The notes beneath the pieces are model-generated. The model did no database searches. It was not told the DNA's origin and saw only the letters and a list, made by a program, of their open reading frames with translations. A DNA stretch of 64,000 nucleotides. It comes from Acanthacorydalis orientalis. Lineage: Eukaryota; Arthropoda; Insecta; Megaloptera; Corydalidae. The stretch covers positions 3,573,404-3,637,403 of the forward strand of contig CM068313.1 of assembly GCA_034766995.1 (NCBI GenBank), read 5' to 3'. The position numbers were made by a program, and so were the translations under genes. The first letter of the stretch is position 1, and every line of letters begins with the position of its first letter. Positions 48,300 through 63,119 of this stretch are shown piece by piece.

Positions 48300-48492
48300 A
48301 ACTTACAATCTTATTGAGTACTACAAGAAGATTTTACTAGTTAGTAGTATTTAATATTCTCTTAGAGCATCTCATTAAATTTGTTAACATTACATTTATG
48401 AGTACGACTAGATCTAGTGGTACATTAAACCTCTATTAACTAGTGAGATCTAGTTGCAGTGTTTAATGAAAGTTTATAAGCATAGCCTACTA
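48300..48492. mobile_element. foldback (MITE-like) element, copy 2 of the 9.4-kb family
   Basis: The right end TTTAATGAAAGTTTATAAGC then ATAGCC matches the right end of the element at 9382-9560 (TTTAATGAAAGATTACAAGC then ATGGCC). The body shares ACTAG-rich motifs (CTAGTTAGTAGTA, CTAGATCTAGTGGTAC). The left boundary is less clear. Confidence 0.5.
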
Positions 48493-48541
48493 TTAAATTT
48501 AGAACATGTTTCTAATTATATAAGCATATTTTATCTTTGTT

Positions 48542-48576
<35 letters not shown>

Positions 48577-49009
48577 TCATATATGTGTGTAAAATGTGAG
48601 ATGGATAAAAGGAAAGAAGGTAAAAATATTTGAATATCATTTTGTTTCGAGTCCAGATGACTTTCCTGTCCAATATATTGTGCGAATACTCGACATGAAA
48701 TGCCATAAAATTATAATATATATTTCGATAACCGTACGAAACTTTTTTCCCATCGAACCCATTTAAATATCACCAGACGTGGTAATATTTAAGGGAGATA
48801 ATAAACCATCTGAATAGCGAAAGATAAAAAGAAAGTTTAACTCTTCCGTCTAGAAAGAACTTTTATTGTCGCCGCACGTGAGTTTATAAATCTGAATGTG
48901 TGTACGTGTGTATGTGTCGGTGTGAGACAACGAGAAAAAGAAAGATGCGCACATATACACACACACACATACACACACACATATACAGGAATAGTTATCA
49001 TGTCCCGTT

Positions 49010-49345
49010 TGTGGATGTCGTACGATAGGTGGCGTAACGACGGCGCTGCGCGTCGAAAGGACGCGATAAGGACGTCGTTTTGCGTCTGAAAGAACGTCCG
49101 GCTCTTCGTTGTCCTTTCACGCCGACCGTCGACAACTCAAGGTGGTTGCTCTATCGAATGCGGCGGGGACTGCGGACGGGGACCCACTCTCTCCCGCGTC
49201 TAACGCTGGAGAGGGTGTGCGTGAAGAGGGCACGTGAGAAGGGTGTTTGTAGGTGGCGCCGTCAACGGTACCTTACTGAATCAGACCCGTGGTATCTCTG
49301 CCTCGTTGCTGTACTGAAAGCGCTCAGGCAGAAACTGACGATAAG
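49010..49345. other. GC/CpG-rich island 1 right of Pax6
   Basis: An abrupt rise in GC and CpG content (GACGGCGCTGCGCGTCGAAA, CGGACGGGGACCC) stands out in otherwise AT-rich DNA. Both strands are open for 60-146 codons, but no family is recognised. On the minus strand, a GTAAGG donor-like site follows GGGTCTGATTCA near 49,280. A promoter or non-coding first exon, possibly for Pax6, fits; a missed coding exon is not excluded. Confidence 0.4.
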
Positions 49346-49448
49346 GGTTTCCCTGAACGTTATGTGTTTGCATGTATGTGTGTGGTGGTGTGTAATATAC
49401 GTCAGCATGTATAAATGGTTGCGCATATGGATGTGTTTGTGTCTTATG

Positions 49449-49490
<42 letters not shown>

Positions 49491-51490
49491 TGTGTGTATG
49501 TATTTATATGTAAAAGTTGATATGTACATAGACATAATGGTTCTATGGAGAGTTACAGTATATACTAAAGGTGAAATTGAAAAGTACTGATAGCTGGTAC
49601 ACAAAATATTTTTAGTAAGTCATCAAATATATACATAATGGATAATTATCCGGTTTTAAGAACAGGAAGTTTATAATTGTATAAATTTATAGTTATATAC
49701 TTGAATAATTTATAGAAATCCAATGAATTATTATACACTGAAATTAGTCATTGTAAAATGAGAAACATGACGATTTTGACCAGAAAAATGTCGTGGTTTG
49801 TCGGATGAGAAAATAATGTATTTGTGAAAGAGAATTTAGTATGGGAGGAGTTTAATCAGTGAATCATTCCTTATTCTAATGGAAAGAATGGTAATGAGTT
49901 GATACAGTTCTGACACTGTGGCTTTAAATTCTCTTTCGCATATAAATTATTTTCTAATCTGTCAAACCACAACATTTTTCTGGTCAAAATCATTATATTT
50001 TTCATTTTATAATGATTTTCATTTCAGTATGATTCATTAGACATTTTTGACAAGAAACATTTGTGTGGTGAAAACGAATTCATTTGTGAAAATAAAAAAT
50101 AAATATCTACTTACGATAATGAAAAAGTATAGAAAAATCAGATTTTACTCTAACTTGACTGGAATCGCCATCGAAACGCACACAAGAAATAATCAGAAAT
50201 GGATAATAATGATTTTTGATTAGATTTTTTTTGTGGTTTATGGGATAAAAATAAAATACAATTAAACTAGTGATTTGCAACAAACAGTTTGATAAATGTC
50301 TAGACTTTTATAGAGACAAGGAAATCTAGTTTTCTTTGCTGAATCCGCTGTCGTCCTCAATGGAAGACTTGAAGTGTAGATTGAGAAGGGAATCAGTAAA
50401 AAACAAATTCTTGGTTCGTATTTGTACTCCTACCATCGGTTTTATCATCTTCAGAAGGAAGATTCAAAATTATCATTTTAAATAATTTCGTGTTAGAATT
50501 TACAAATATTCAGTTATGTAGGTCTAATGTTTTTTTTTAAATAATTCCATAGATTAGACTTATTGTTCCGTTATAAATTTAAACGTCGTTTTTCTGTGTT
50601 TAATTGTCATTATTGTTTTACAATTATTTAAAATCAGAGTATGAAACTTATTCTGACAGCTTTCCGCAATAACTTGAAAAATATTAAAATTTCCTATGCA
50701 GAGAAAACGATCGAAGACGGCGATATCAGTTGACTTGTATTGTTTTAATTTTATTTTCTCGTACGAGCAGTTTGCTTTAATGCACTTGACATTTTTTTTT
50801 ATTAGAGTTTGATATTTGTTTTTCATTTCATATGACATTATAGTATCTTGAATAAGTTTTCATACATTTTTTTTCTTTTCTTGTGACCAGCATTGTTTTA
50901 ATTAATTTAATAATTTTAATGTTGGTAACGTTTGATTAAAATCGACATTTTAAAAACAGACCTTTTTATTCCTTGATACAATTTTAGTTGGGAAAAATAT
51001 GCAGCTTATTAAAAATAGCAAAACTGTAATATTTTCGAATTGTAAACAGAATTAAATGACCCACGTACAACTATCTCTGTCTATCCTTGATAATTCATAT
51101 TTTTTTAAAAACACAAAAGTTTCATATCCGTTAAATCGATATTTATTTAATATTGATTTAATCCAATTTATATTTCGTATAATATGATCTATAATATGGA
51201 ATACTATTAAAGGATTCTGAACGCTTTGATAATTTTACAAAGTAAGAAATTAAATTTGTACACAGCTTTATGTTTTTTATAGTTAAATTGTTTTCCATTT
51301 TATAATAAACTTCAGTACATTTTTCTATATATTTTTTGAAGATATGAATTACATTCCATTTAATCCTAGTGAATATCAATCACTTATTTTCAGTTTGTAT
51401 TACAAAATTCCGTCGTTTGTATTAAAAACTACAATGGACGAACCGCTACAGTTATAATCCCTCCTAGTACAGTCGTTGCTAAAAAAATAT

Positions 51491-51555
<65 letters not shown>

Positions 51556-51699
51556 TATGTATATAAATTATAATACAGAATTTATGCTGCACTAAATACA
51601 ATGAATGTAACTGAATGTATGAATACATATATAGAGATTCTGTCATGTTAACATGGTATTATAGAGATAATAAGATTAGTTCAGTCTTGAATGGAAATA

Positions 51700-51700
<1 letters not shown>
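49346..51700. other. gene-free DNA with foldback copies
   Basis: This stretch contains a (TA)n tract (about 49,448-49,488), foldback-family sequence (about 49,770-50,250), and (TA)n at 51,491-51,548. ORFs at 50,560-50,838 and 51,158-51,379 (minus strand) have no recognisable features. Confidence 0.5.
49770..50250. repeat. dispersed foldback-family cluster
   Basis: One arm (TTTTGACCAGAAAAATGTCG, TGTATTTGTGAAAGAG) is followed by a near-complete palindrome at about 49,890-50,100. Its left side is ACAGTTCTGACACTGTGGCT and TCAAACCACAACATTTTTCT; its right side is ATTTTTGACAAGAAACATTT and GAATTCATTTGTGAAAAT. A core fragment (GGAATCGCCATCGAAACGCA) and another right arm (TTTTTGTGGTTTATGGGATA) follow. 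At least two overlapping insertions are likely. Confidence 0.7.
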
Positions 51701-53720
<2,020 letters not shown>

Positions 53721-53726
<6 letters not shown>

Positions 53727-55160
53727 ATATTTCCGTGTGACTTAACAAAATGTGATATTTCCACTCAATAGCGCACCGTGTTGTTCGGAAGGTACTTGTC
53801 ATAAATTAGTATTGTAATATATGTTCAATGATTAAAGGCAAACGTTCATTTCTAGTTAGGGGTACTTATCAAGGGATCATATTTCATATATTATATTGAA
53901 TAATATAATAAACGCATGTATATGGGTACTTAACTTAATAATGTAACCCTTTAAGCACACAATTGAAATATATACCTTTTCGAGTTACAATATTATCGAC
54001 GTTACCCCACGACGCCGCCAGTAAAAATTAACGCGTGCCTCGTTCGTCGAAACGAACTCGACACGACGGACGACGTTTTATAAACAATACGTTCTCGATT
54101 TCAACAATTGTCCACTTGTGTGTACATTGTTATAAATATAGAATGAAAATATGACGTGCTTTGTTGTAGTAGTGCTTGATTGAATGATGTCGGTCCATAG
54201 ACATTTTTAATACAATGTTTTTTTTTTGTTTGTTTGTTTTGAATGAGGTTATGTACGGTCTTAGAAAACGGTTTGAAAATTATCCGTAGCTGTTTTATAA
54301 ACTTAGAATGTGAAGATCCTCTTCATTTGATCGAAATCGTTTCATGTCTGCATTTTTAACTATTTTTTTGGTAGAACATTTTAATTTCAAGAAATAAAAG
54401 AAGACATTGCTATCATATCAATACAAGAAATGATTAAGTCATTAATTGAACAGTTGACTAGAATTTAATATAAAATTAATCTATGAATCAGGGCATTTAA
54501 ACAAGTTATGCAATTCAATAGAGTTCTTAAATAACTCTAGGTAATTATAGTTAATAATTTTCTTTTGCTACTTGATCCTATTGGAATTGTTTGATATTAT
54601 TGATTTATAATTTTCATTTTTGTTTTGTTATTATTATTAGAATCATAGATACCACTACCGAGCTTTTGTTTTTTACACATGAAACAAGAACATCTGTTTC
54701 CTGCAGAATTCTATCCTGTACACTCGTATCCCGTTGTAAGAAATGTGTGCAGACCAATGGTCTTCATTTTATTTAATAAATATAATCTTTGACTGATGTG
54801 TGCGTCTTCACACTCGATATGTAAAAATCGCAATTGTCTTTGCTGCAACCTAATATAAAACAAGCCAAAAAAGTGCTTTAAGAGTAGAAGAGGTCCGAAA
54901 TTGCAATACGACTTCATCGATTTAAAGTCGCCATCTCTTTTTCGACAAGCGATTTGTCAGTTACCCAACACATGGAGCAAAGTTATATACAATAATGGGT
55001 GATATTTTGGGGATTGAAACGTAATCAATTTTTCCTTACACATTCATTTTGAATCGAAAATTTATCGAATTAATTTGTACATGGAATGAATGTAGGTTTG
55101 TGAGATAGTTCAGAAATGTTCAAAAATTTTTTCTCTCTCTCGGTCTATATATCTTTCTAC

Positions 55161-55205
<45 letters not shown>

Positions 55206-55206
55206 G

Positions 55207-55244
<38 letters not shown>

Positions 55245-55726
55245 AAATCAAAATTATTTAGAAAAATTTTTTGATGACGTCGGGGTTTCATGGTTCTCAA
55301 ATATGTTTATCTCAGATTATCTCAAACAGTAACGTTGCAATCTGTCTATGATAATGATTATTTAGACATAAATGGGTTTTAAAAAGTATGTTTATTGTTT
55401 CATTCGGTTATATGTAGAGGCTTATAATTGATAAATTAGCAAACGCATCGAGCAGAGGGCGAAGCCCCCTCGTATATATATATATATATATATATTTGTG
55501 TGTGTATGTGGGTATGCGTGTGTTTGTGTTTATTTTCCTTCTGTTAAAATTGACCAACATATTTTCAATTACTTAGAATTGAACCGAAATATAATATGAC
55601 TGTTTAAAATGTACATCATGTATATAATTATGTAAATCGTTGTGTGAAAGAAAAATCACTACATTCTATACATGCTAAGTTTGAATAAAAAAATATTTAT
55701 TCTAGCGATACAAAAAATAGTGAAAC

Positions 55727-55779
<53 letters not shown>

Positions 55780-55839
55780 GTGTGTATCTGTGTGTGTGTA
55801 TATGGGATTGTAGAGAAATATAAACGTATATAGTAAAAG
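53721..55839. other. gene-free DNA
   Basis: This is AT-rich with a short CpG-containing patch at about 54,000-54,075 (CGACGCCGCC, CGACACGACGGACGACG) and compound TA microsatellites at about 55,163-55,244, 55,472-55,520 and 55,730-55,800. No exon or RNA gene was recognised. Confidence 0.5.
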
Positions 55840-56340
55840 CATCCCGAAATAATGCACTTTCGGCATATGTCTTTTCGGTCTCTGGCACGTCAGACAGAAT
55901 ACGATGACGGTGGCAGCCTGAATGCTAAACATAAAATACCGTTTTTCAGTCGGTGCATTCGAGCGAAAACGCAGATTGTGTGCTGTAATTGAAAAAAAGG
56001 TGGTCGGTTTAAGCAGGCCGCGGCCTCTACATGCCATGCCCGTCAGACTTTAGAGATTCGGGCACGAGGGCAGCGCGGCAACACTACCCGGCGACCCCGT
56101 CGCTACGCTGACGCGGATACTAATGTGAATTAATGCTTGTTGACGCGTACGTGTCAAATCAAAGTGTGTGCTTTTTTTCATTCGTCCGTTTTCTGCAACC
56201 ACTCAGCTCCGCGCACATACGTGCCGACGTACTTTATCTTATTTCATTCACTCTTACACTATTTGTTTAGTCGGAGCAGTCGTGTCGGCCGCAATGGACG
56301 TTCTTTATTAGATAGATAGACCGTTCATAGACTGTTCGAC
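55840..56340. other. GC/CpG-rich island 2 right of Pax6
   Basis: A GC-rich stretch (GGCCGCGGCCTCTACATGCC, GCAGCGCGGCAACACTACCC) in AT-rich surroundings. On the minus strand a polypyrimidine-AG (TTTTTTTCAATTACAG) precedes CACACAATCTGCG near 55,990, like an acceptor, but no reading frame after it matches Pax6. A promoter or enhancer is a reasonable guess only. Confidence 0.35.
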
Positions 56341-58123
56341 GAGCGTAGAACAATGGCACAAATGGAATTATCTAGTCAGTGTCTAAATACTCCGAAAAAC
56401 ATTCATATAAAAAAACGAACACTTAAAATGATCGCCGATGAAGTATCATCAACGAATATTTTATTATCTTATCTCAAAGCAAGACACGCGTACGACAAGA
56501 GCATTAGTAAAAGTTTGTGAAATTTATAGCACCGATTTCATAAAAATAACAGACACAATTTTGGTTCAACAAATTTCGGAATATGGCCGCGCGATAACGC
56601 AATAATATTTACTCGATTTCTGATAGTTCGTGCGGAACACTGCCGTTAAATTTCGAAATTCTGGAAGATCTTTGAGCCGTTTATTAACGATTTTTTATCA
56701 ATATTCATTTCTCATCCGATTGATGCTTAATTAGCATCTAAGCGTGATTCTATTTAATTATCAATCAGCTAAGATACCGTAGGTTTTCCGGGAATATTTG
56801 AACATTGTAATAATGTTATAAATTTAGGATATTACAAGGAATATAGTTACAAGTAAAATAGTTATTAAAAAGACTGTGAAAACAAACTATTTATGAAATG
56901 AAATGTCATGTCAAGACAAACTTGGAAATGGTTTAAAATCGAAGAGAAAAATTAAGTTACCAAGAATTGAAACGTGGACCGTTCAAAAAAAATCAATGAT
57001 AACAAATACCAAAAATAAAATCAATCCTCAGGTTTCAACATTTTTGTCATTCAGATGTATTGTTTTTAATATTATGAATGTAACATAAAATTAAACCGAT
57101 GGAGATCAAGTTAGCAGTCATTTAGGTAAAAATAAAGATCAAGGTGCACATTCTTAGATTATTCAAAAATCAGATATGAAAATTACATGTTTAAAGAATT
57201 ATGGATGCTATATTAAATTAAATCGCTGGGAGTCGAAATGCAAAGTTTTTCGGGAAAAAAATGAAGATTTAGGTAATTCTAACCGTGTATGAGAAAAATT
57301 AGCCATCTAAATATCTTAGTTTTGGAGTTATGAGCACCACATATATTCTATTTAATTTTTATGATACTATTTTTGACAGACCTGATGATAATTTTCTTTA
57401 TTCCAGTTTTGTTTCTAGTATATTATTTTCGCACCAAATAGAAATCACATATTTATAAAATAATTCATATGATCACATTCATTCATTTCTACTACCCTAG
57501 AATGAACTATGAGTGTAGAATAAACCGTCGGTCATATATTCATTCTTTGCATTATATTAACAGCAAGAAATAAAATAGTTAAAATTCATTTCGATCCATT
57601 TCATAGACGAGTCTTTTCTGTTCATTATTCAAAAAAATACTGAACTTTAGTGTTAATGCACGAATCATATAATTTAAAAAGGTTTTCTGTAAACTAAATA
57701 TTTCTGAATATCAAATTCTTGTGACCGATTAAAGACGACCAATTAACGTTTAATCAATATCACAGTTTTTACATTAACGAAACAATAAACTTGACAGATG
57801 TACAGCCTTCTGGATTTTTATTTTATCTGCATGTCGGATTCGATTTTAGAAAGAGACGGCGACGATTTTGTGAAACAGTTTTAAAATATGCTAGTGGAAG
57901 CAGTTCAATGAAAAGAAAATATTTAAATAAATATCAGTTCACAATGAACGGCCGTTTGAAAGAGTTTATGCATAAGTTTTACTTTTCATTGGATTTTTAC
58001 CTTTTTTTATTTGTTTACAACTTGCTTCAAATGTTTTATTCATGGCTATTTGTACTCAATGGACTTTTATGTTTATGTCTTTGTTGTTTACGTCTTGTTA
58101 ATAGTCTGTATTTTTAAAATTTT

Positions 58124-58172
<49 letters not shown>

Positions 58173-59067
58173 GCATGTATATAACGTAGATATTTACATT
58201 ATTCACAGCTGTATAAAGACCTTTCAATTCGAACGAATTTTCATTCAAAAATTTTTATAATTCTTTATCTCAATTGTTCTTAGGTATTTTTCAGGATATT
58301 TTGCATTTCTCGAATCTAAGTTAATAATTTCTGTTTCTACTTCACAGACGATTTTTTACTTACACCACAAATACTAAAAAAAACTTTCTGGTCAATAGTG
58401 ATTTCTTAAACATTTTTGATCATATTGTTTTTCTGGTTTGCAAAGCGAAAAAATAATTCTTTTGTGAACGCGAATTTAGCCAGAAGTCAGAACTATATTT
58501 TCTGTTGTCCATTTCGTTGTCTGTATGTAATTATACACGATTCATTTATAATTTAATTTCTTTATTCTTCTTATTTTAACTGTAATTCCTGTTTATTATC
58601 ATATCAATTCTGTTTCTCTTTTTATTTATTCTTGTTATTTGTAACATTTAATTTTTATGCTTCTCTTCGATGTCTGAAGTTGCTGAATTATTTTTTCTTC
58701 GAGATTCTTGTCTTCTATACGACAGGATAAGAGAAATACAGTGGTCTAACATTTTTCTCATAAAATGTTTAAATATTAGAGATTGCTCTTCAAAGGAATT
58801 TCATTCAATTTTGTCTTATTGATCTCTTTAATTAATGGTTGCTAATTTAGGAAGTTGAAAATATTCTTAACTTGTACTCTTATTGTTTATACCTTCTTAT
58901 TAGTTCCTGTTATTTATAACATTTAACTTCTTTGCTTTGTAACTCTTATGAAAACGGTCATCCATATCGATTGCTAATGTAGGGAGTTAAAAATATTTTT
59001 AATTTGTACTTTTATGATTTCAGTTTTTATCAGTTACTTGTCATGTATTACTTTTATTTTATTGTGA

Positions 59068-59103
<36 letters not shown>

Positions 59104-59133
59104 TATTTAATAGAACAGTTTCTCTCTCTCTCT

Positions 59134-59166
<33 letters not shown>

Positions 59167-59399
59167 AAGAGACAGAGAGAAAGAGAATTTAAATATTTTT
59201 TTATGATGTTTTACAAATTTGATAAATATTTTTGAAAGGTGGTTTTCGGATTGTCTAAAATATATGTGTTTGAAATTATGGTTTCACGTGCACGTGTGTG
59301 TGTGTGTGTGTTTATACATTTTTCATGTAAGATCCGTATCAGAGACCAGTAGCCCCGGTGTTGACTTCGTATAATTATCATAATAAATGTTATAAATGT
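56341..59399. other. gene-free DNA with one unrecognised ORF
   Basis: The plus-strand ORF 57,791-58,117 (108 codons) has a basic N-terminal part and a hydrophobic Leu/Phe/Cys-rich C-terminal half. It lacks a good start context and has no recognisable family, so I do not call it a gene. A (TA)n tract follows at about 58,126-58,160, and a foldback-family copy lies at about 58,330-58,510. CT and TA tracts cluster at 59,071-59,185. Confidence 0.45.
58330..58510. repeat. dispersed foldback-family copy
   Basis: Left arm: CTACTTCACAGACGATTTTT and CACCACAAATACTAAAAAAA. Centre: CTGGTCAATAGTGATTTCTT then ACATTTTTGATCATATTG. Right arm: CTGGTTTGCAAAGCGAAAAA then TTTTGTGAACGCGAATTTAG and AGTCAGAACTATAT. 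This is a short palindromic version of the family. Confidence 0.65.
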
Positions 59400-59770
59400 C
59401 AGCCGACAGTGACGTATCTTGCGTTTCCATCACGTGGCGGCGGCATCGTCGCGGCGTTTTGCCAGCGTTGTCACGTCGTACACATGCATGCCATGTTGCA
59501 CACACATGCTCGTACGGTACCGCTGCTTATACACAGATTGAGCCGCTGTTGTTGCCGCTGTCGTTGCCGTTGCCGCCGCCGCCGCCGCCGCCGTCGTCGT
59601 CGTCGCCGCCGCCGCCGTAGCCCTTCTTTTGTTCCGATATTGAAATAGAATCATTTGAGTGTAAATAATTTGCTTTGGCGCTGCGCCCTCCTCGTTTCCC
59701 GCATGTTCCCGAATACACTAGTTTCCCCTGTGCTGTGGCGGCTGCCCAGCTGACAAGTTATTAGTAAAGA
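59400..59770. other. GC/CpG-rich island 3 with CCG/CGT trinucleotide repeat
   Basis: Strong CpG enrichment begins near 59,430. At about 59,550-59,620 a trinucleotide run reads (CCG)n with (TCG)n inside, giving poly-Gly/Asp or poly-Ala/Thr in minus-strand frames and poly-Pro or poly-Arg in plus-strand frames. No frame matches a known family, and all long ORFs derive from the repeat. It may be a promoter or 5' UTR; a low-complexity coding exon is possible. Confidence 0.45.
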
Positions 59771-59877
59771 GTCGCACAGTATGCTTTGAGAGATACTATG
59801 TATACGTCTGCCACTGTATCTAAATATTGTTGCTATTACTTTACAGCATGACAAATATCTTTCACCGAAAGTATATT

Positions 59878-59879
<2 letters not shown>

Positions 59880-59957
<78 letters not shown>
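59880..59957. repeat. (TA)n microsatellite
   Basis: A pure TA tract of about 38 units, among the longest in the window. The Tyr-Ile ORFs crossing it on both strands are artefacts. Confidence 0.95.
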
Positions 59958-59959
<2 letters not shown>

Positions 59960-61399
59960 ACGGTACATTCTGTTTGGATTGGATTTGGAAAACGTGTTAC
60001 GGTATCTTGAGATTCTTACATTTCGAGATGTATGTTCGACTAGTTGTAGTAGTAATAGTAGTTCAATCGATCGAAACGAAACAAATAGAGAATTGATGAA
60101 GTGGAAATACACTTGTACAAGTTGTAGTTCTGTTTTTAAAATTTTTGATTTTAAATGAAATCTGTATATGCAGATCTGTTATTTTATCTTATTTACAATT
60201 TACTAAATTGAATATCCCTGATACTGTTTTTTTTAAAAAAAAAACAAATCAAATAACTAACAAGTAAATGAATGAATCTTAGAACATTTTTTTAAAAGAA
60301 ATTCGGATCTATTTCATAAAATTGATAATTTAAAGGTTATGTGAGAAATGAACACTTTTTGAATATAAATGCAGTTTATTATATAATATTTGTGCACGAC
60401 GAGACGTTTTCAGTAATCGTGAAGAATACTTTTCAAAATCTGAAAAAAGTTTTTAACCGTTTATATGTGGTCGAGACTTTCAAGTCTTATAAATACAAAC
60501 TGATATTAAATAACCAATGAATCATCGTTAACGTCACGGGATTGCTATGGCCGAAATAAAAAAAGACTATTCTAAAATTTACATTTTTTTTAAAAAACTA
60601 TTATTTTTTGTTTTTCTTCACAATGAAAATTGATGATTCCATTTTTGCGCATTAATTAGCTCAGTAAACAAAGAGCTGAATTGTATTTATCTGATGAGTA
60701 AATTTGTTGTATTTGTTATATTTTTAAATTATTAATTTTGGATCGATCAAGTATATTTTCTATATAAGAATAATTTTTAATACTACTTTGATGATAGTTA
60801 TTATACTTTATAAATGAAATGTTTGTTGTAAATATTCCTCAACTTACTTAAAATGCATATACGCCTTCTTAATTTCAATTAAATGTACATCATAAACGTA
60901 CTAATTATAATCGGAATTATTCTATAAAAAGAAAAAAATCTGAACGTCTTTGAAAATAAACATATTTGAAAAACATAACACTAACGAATAACAAGACAAA
61001 ATTTTATCAATAACTACGACAGAAATCTGTCATTTTTATGAAAATAAACATATTTGGAATAATAAATAATATTTATTTATTATTTTTGAACATTTAAAAG
61101 AGTTAACAAGCAAGAAAATAATGAGAATAAAATTAATAACACGACGGTTAAGAATTGAAATAATTGCTGTTTATTAAATGATATTTACTGATTTAATTTT
61201 CATCTCACACGTTTTGGGAAAACAGAAAACGGTATGTGTGATTTATAACTGATTATTAAATCTATATTACAGATTAAAAAATAATGAAACCTGTTTGAAT
61301 TATTGCACAATATTATAAGTATAATTAGATATTTATGAAAATAAATAATAATTGTGTTACAAATCACTTATTTCTTTTAAATAACCTTCAAATATTCAA

Positions 61400-61486
<87 letters not shown>

Positions 61487-62241
61487 TGTGTGTGGATAGA
61501 TAGTTTTTTTAAAAAAAATATTTTATAAACTAATTAAAAATATTAGAAAATTTATTAAAAAATGTTTTTTTTTATTGTCAAATAATCAATATTTTCTCTA
61601 TTGTCTTTATTTCTCTATTCTTCATTGTATTCTAATATTAATACTTTTGACTGATTTAATAAATTATTTAATACATGTAGGTATAGAAATATTAATAAAA
61701 ATCTGTATTAAACAATTTGATTTCTAGATAAAAAAAAACTAGCACGGAACTAAATTCCGATTTATTTCATATTGTATTCTCAGGTGGAATACACGAAGCG
61801 ACGTTACAATTAAATTACAGCATTACAACAGACTTAATGAATTTAAATCTGTCTTGTTGTTAGAATGCCAGTCACATATAAGTAGTTAAATAATTAATTT
61901 ATATTGTTGATAAAATGTGCGGTTTTGTCGGAGATTTGCTAGGCGTTTATTGCATTTAAAATGTATAAACAGTTCATATTTTTACTATTTTATAAAAATG
62001 AAAGAAATAAAAAATAGTTCACTTATATTTCAACTACGAATATTTTTATTAATCAATGGACAGTAAGTGAATATTTTTTAATTTCCTATCTTTCTCATTA
62101 AAATATTATTTTTCTCTCATAGATTAGAAATATTTTTCTCTGAAATAATTTGAATTCAAATGTCTTTTAATATATTTAATCAATTTTCGACTTGCTATAT
62201 TTTACCAGAATTTATCTTAAATAAGTCAAATAACATATTTG

Positions 62242-62282
<41 letters not shown>

Positions 62283-63119
62283 GAATATATTTTTAACAGA
62301 AAAACACAATTAAATTGTATCAAAAATCCGTCGTCAGAGTGAATAATTGAAATAAATCACTGAATTGCGAATTCCATGTCAGTGAGTGCATAACATAAAA
62401 ATGACTAATCTGATTATTATTATTCAATACATACTAACAAACTACTAATTATGTATATTTTTAATATTCTGATTCAGTTTTGAGATAAAAAGCACGGATT
62501 GAATTCTAATTATTAAATTGAAATCAGTATTAATAACAAACAGACGATTAATTATCCACTTAGGTTTGATGTCGGTTAATTGTGTGAGAGAAAACATATC
62601 GTTTTATATTTTATCAAATGTCGAAAGTGAACAAATAATTCTGCGTTCATATTTTGATTTAATTAGTTCATTTCTATTTATATTTTTGTAAATGGTTTGT
62701 AATTATTATACAAATATTGATATTGATGATAAGAACCCATATATAATCGAAATGTAAACTTTAACAATCATATATGTACAGGAATTATTTTAGAAGTATT
62801 TTTATATTTTATATATTTGATTGCTGACTAATATTATAAGTACTATTTAATATAAAAGAAATATTCATATCAAATACTCCTCAAATTACTTAAAATAAAT
62901 ATACAAACAAGTTTGTGTCAATAAAATTGTATTATTATCATCATCGGACTTATTCTTAAAGATTTTATAAGAAAAATTCGAGCGCTGCTGGAAAATAAAT
63001 AAATTTAAAAAACATAATAGCAGCGCATAACAAAACAATTTAAATAACAAATAGAAAAGTGTACCTGTCATGTTTATGTAAAACAAATGAATTAAGATTT
63101 AGTATTTATTTAATTTAAT
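59958..63119. other. gene-free AT-rich DNA with a diverged duplication
   Basis: No exon was recognised. Segments at about 60,830-61,090 and 62,865-63,100 appear to be diverged copies (CTCAACTTACTTAAAATGCATAT versus CTCAAATTACTTAAAATAAATAT, then a shared GAAAATAAA..ATTT.AAAAACATAA and AACAA.ACAA layout). The CT/TA microsatellite is listed separately. Confidence 0.45.
61402..61482. repeat. (CT)n(TA)n compound microsatellite
   Basis: About 21 CT units are followed by about 19 TA units and a short GT run. Confidence 0.95.

Larger units (their letters stand above)
47564..49009. other. probable Pax6 upstream/intron DNA with small inverted repeats
   Basis: No exon was recognised. It contains a (TA)n tract (to about 47,601), a foldback element at 47,998-48,136, a second copy of the 9.4-kb foldback family at about 48,300-48,492, and CT/TA and GT/CA microsatellites near 48,540-48,575 and 48,895-48,990. 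Confidence 0.5.

Noticed and set aside
49080..49520. 146-codon plus-strand ORF as a gene
   Set aside because: It spans a CpG-rich island and runs into a TA/GT microsatellite; composition is Arg/Cys-rich without a recognisable motif. Reported as a CpG island instead.
57791..58117. 108-codon ORF with hydrophobic C-terminal half
   Set aside because: No good start context, no family, and it ends beside a TA tract; chance in AT-rich DNA is likely.
59358..59718. Several overlapping ORFs with poly-Arg, poly-Pro, poly-Gly or poly-Ala
   Set aside because: All are frames of one CCG/TCG trinucleotide repeat.
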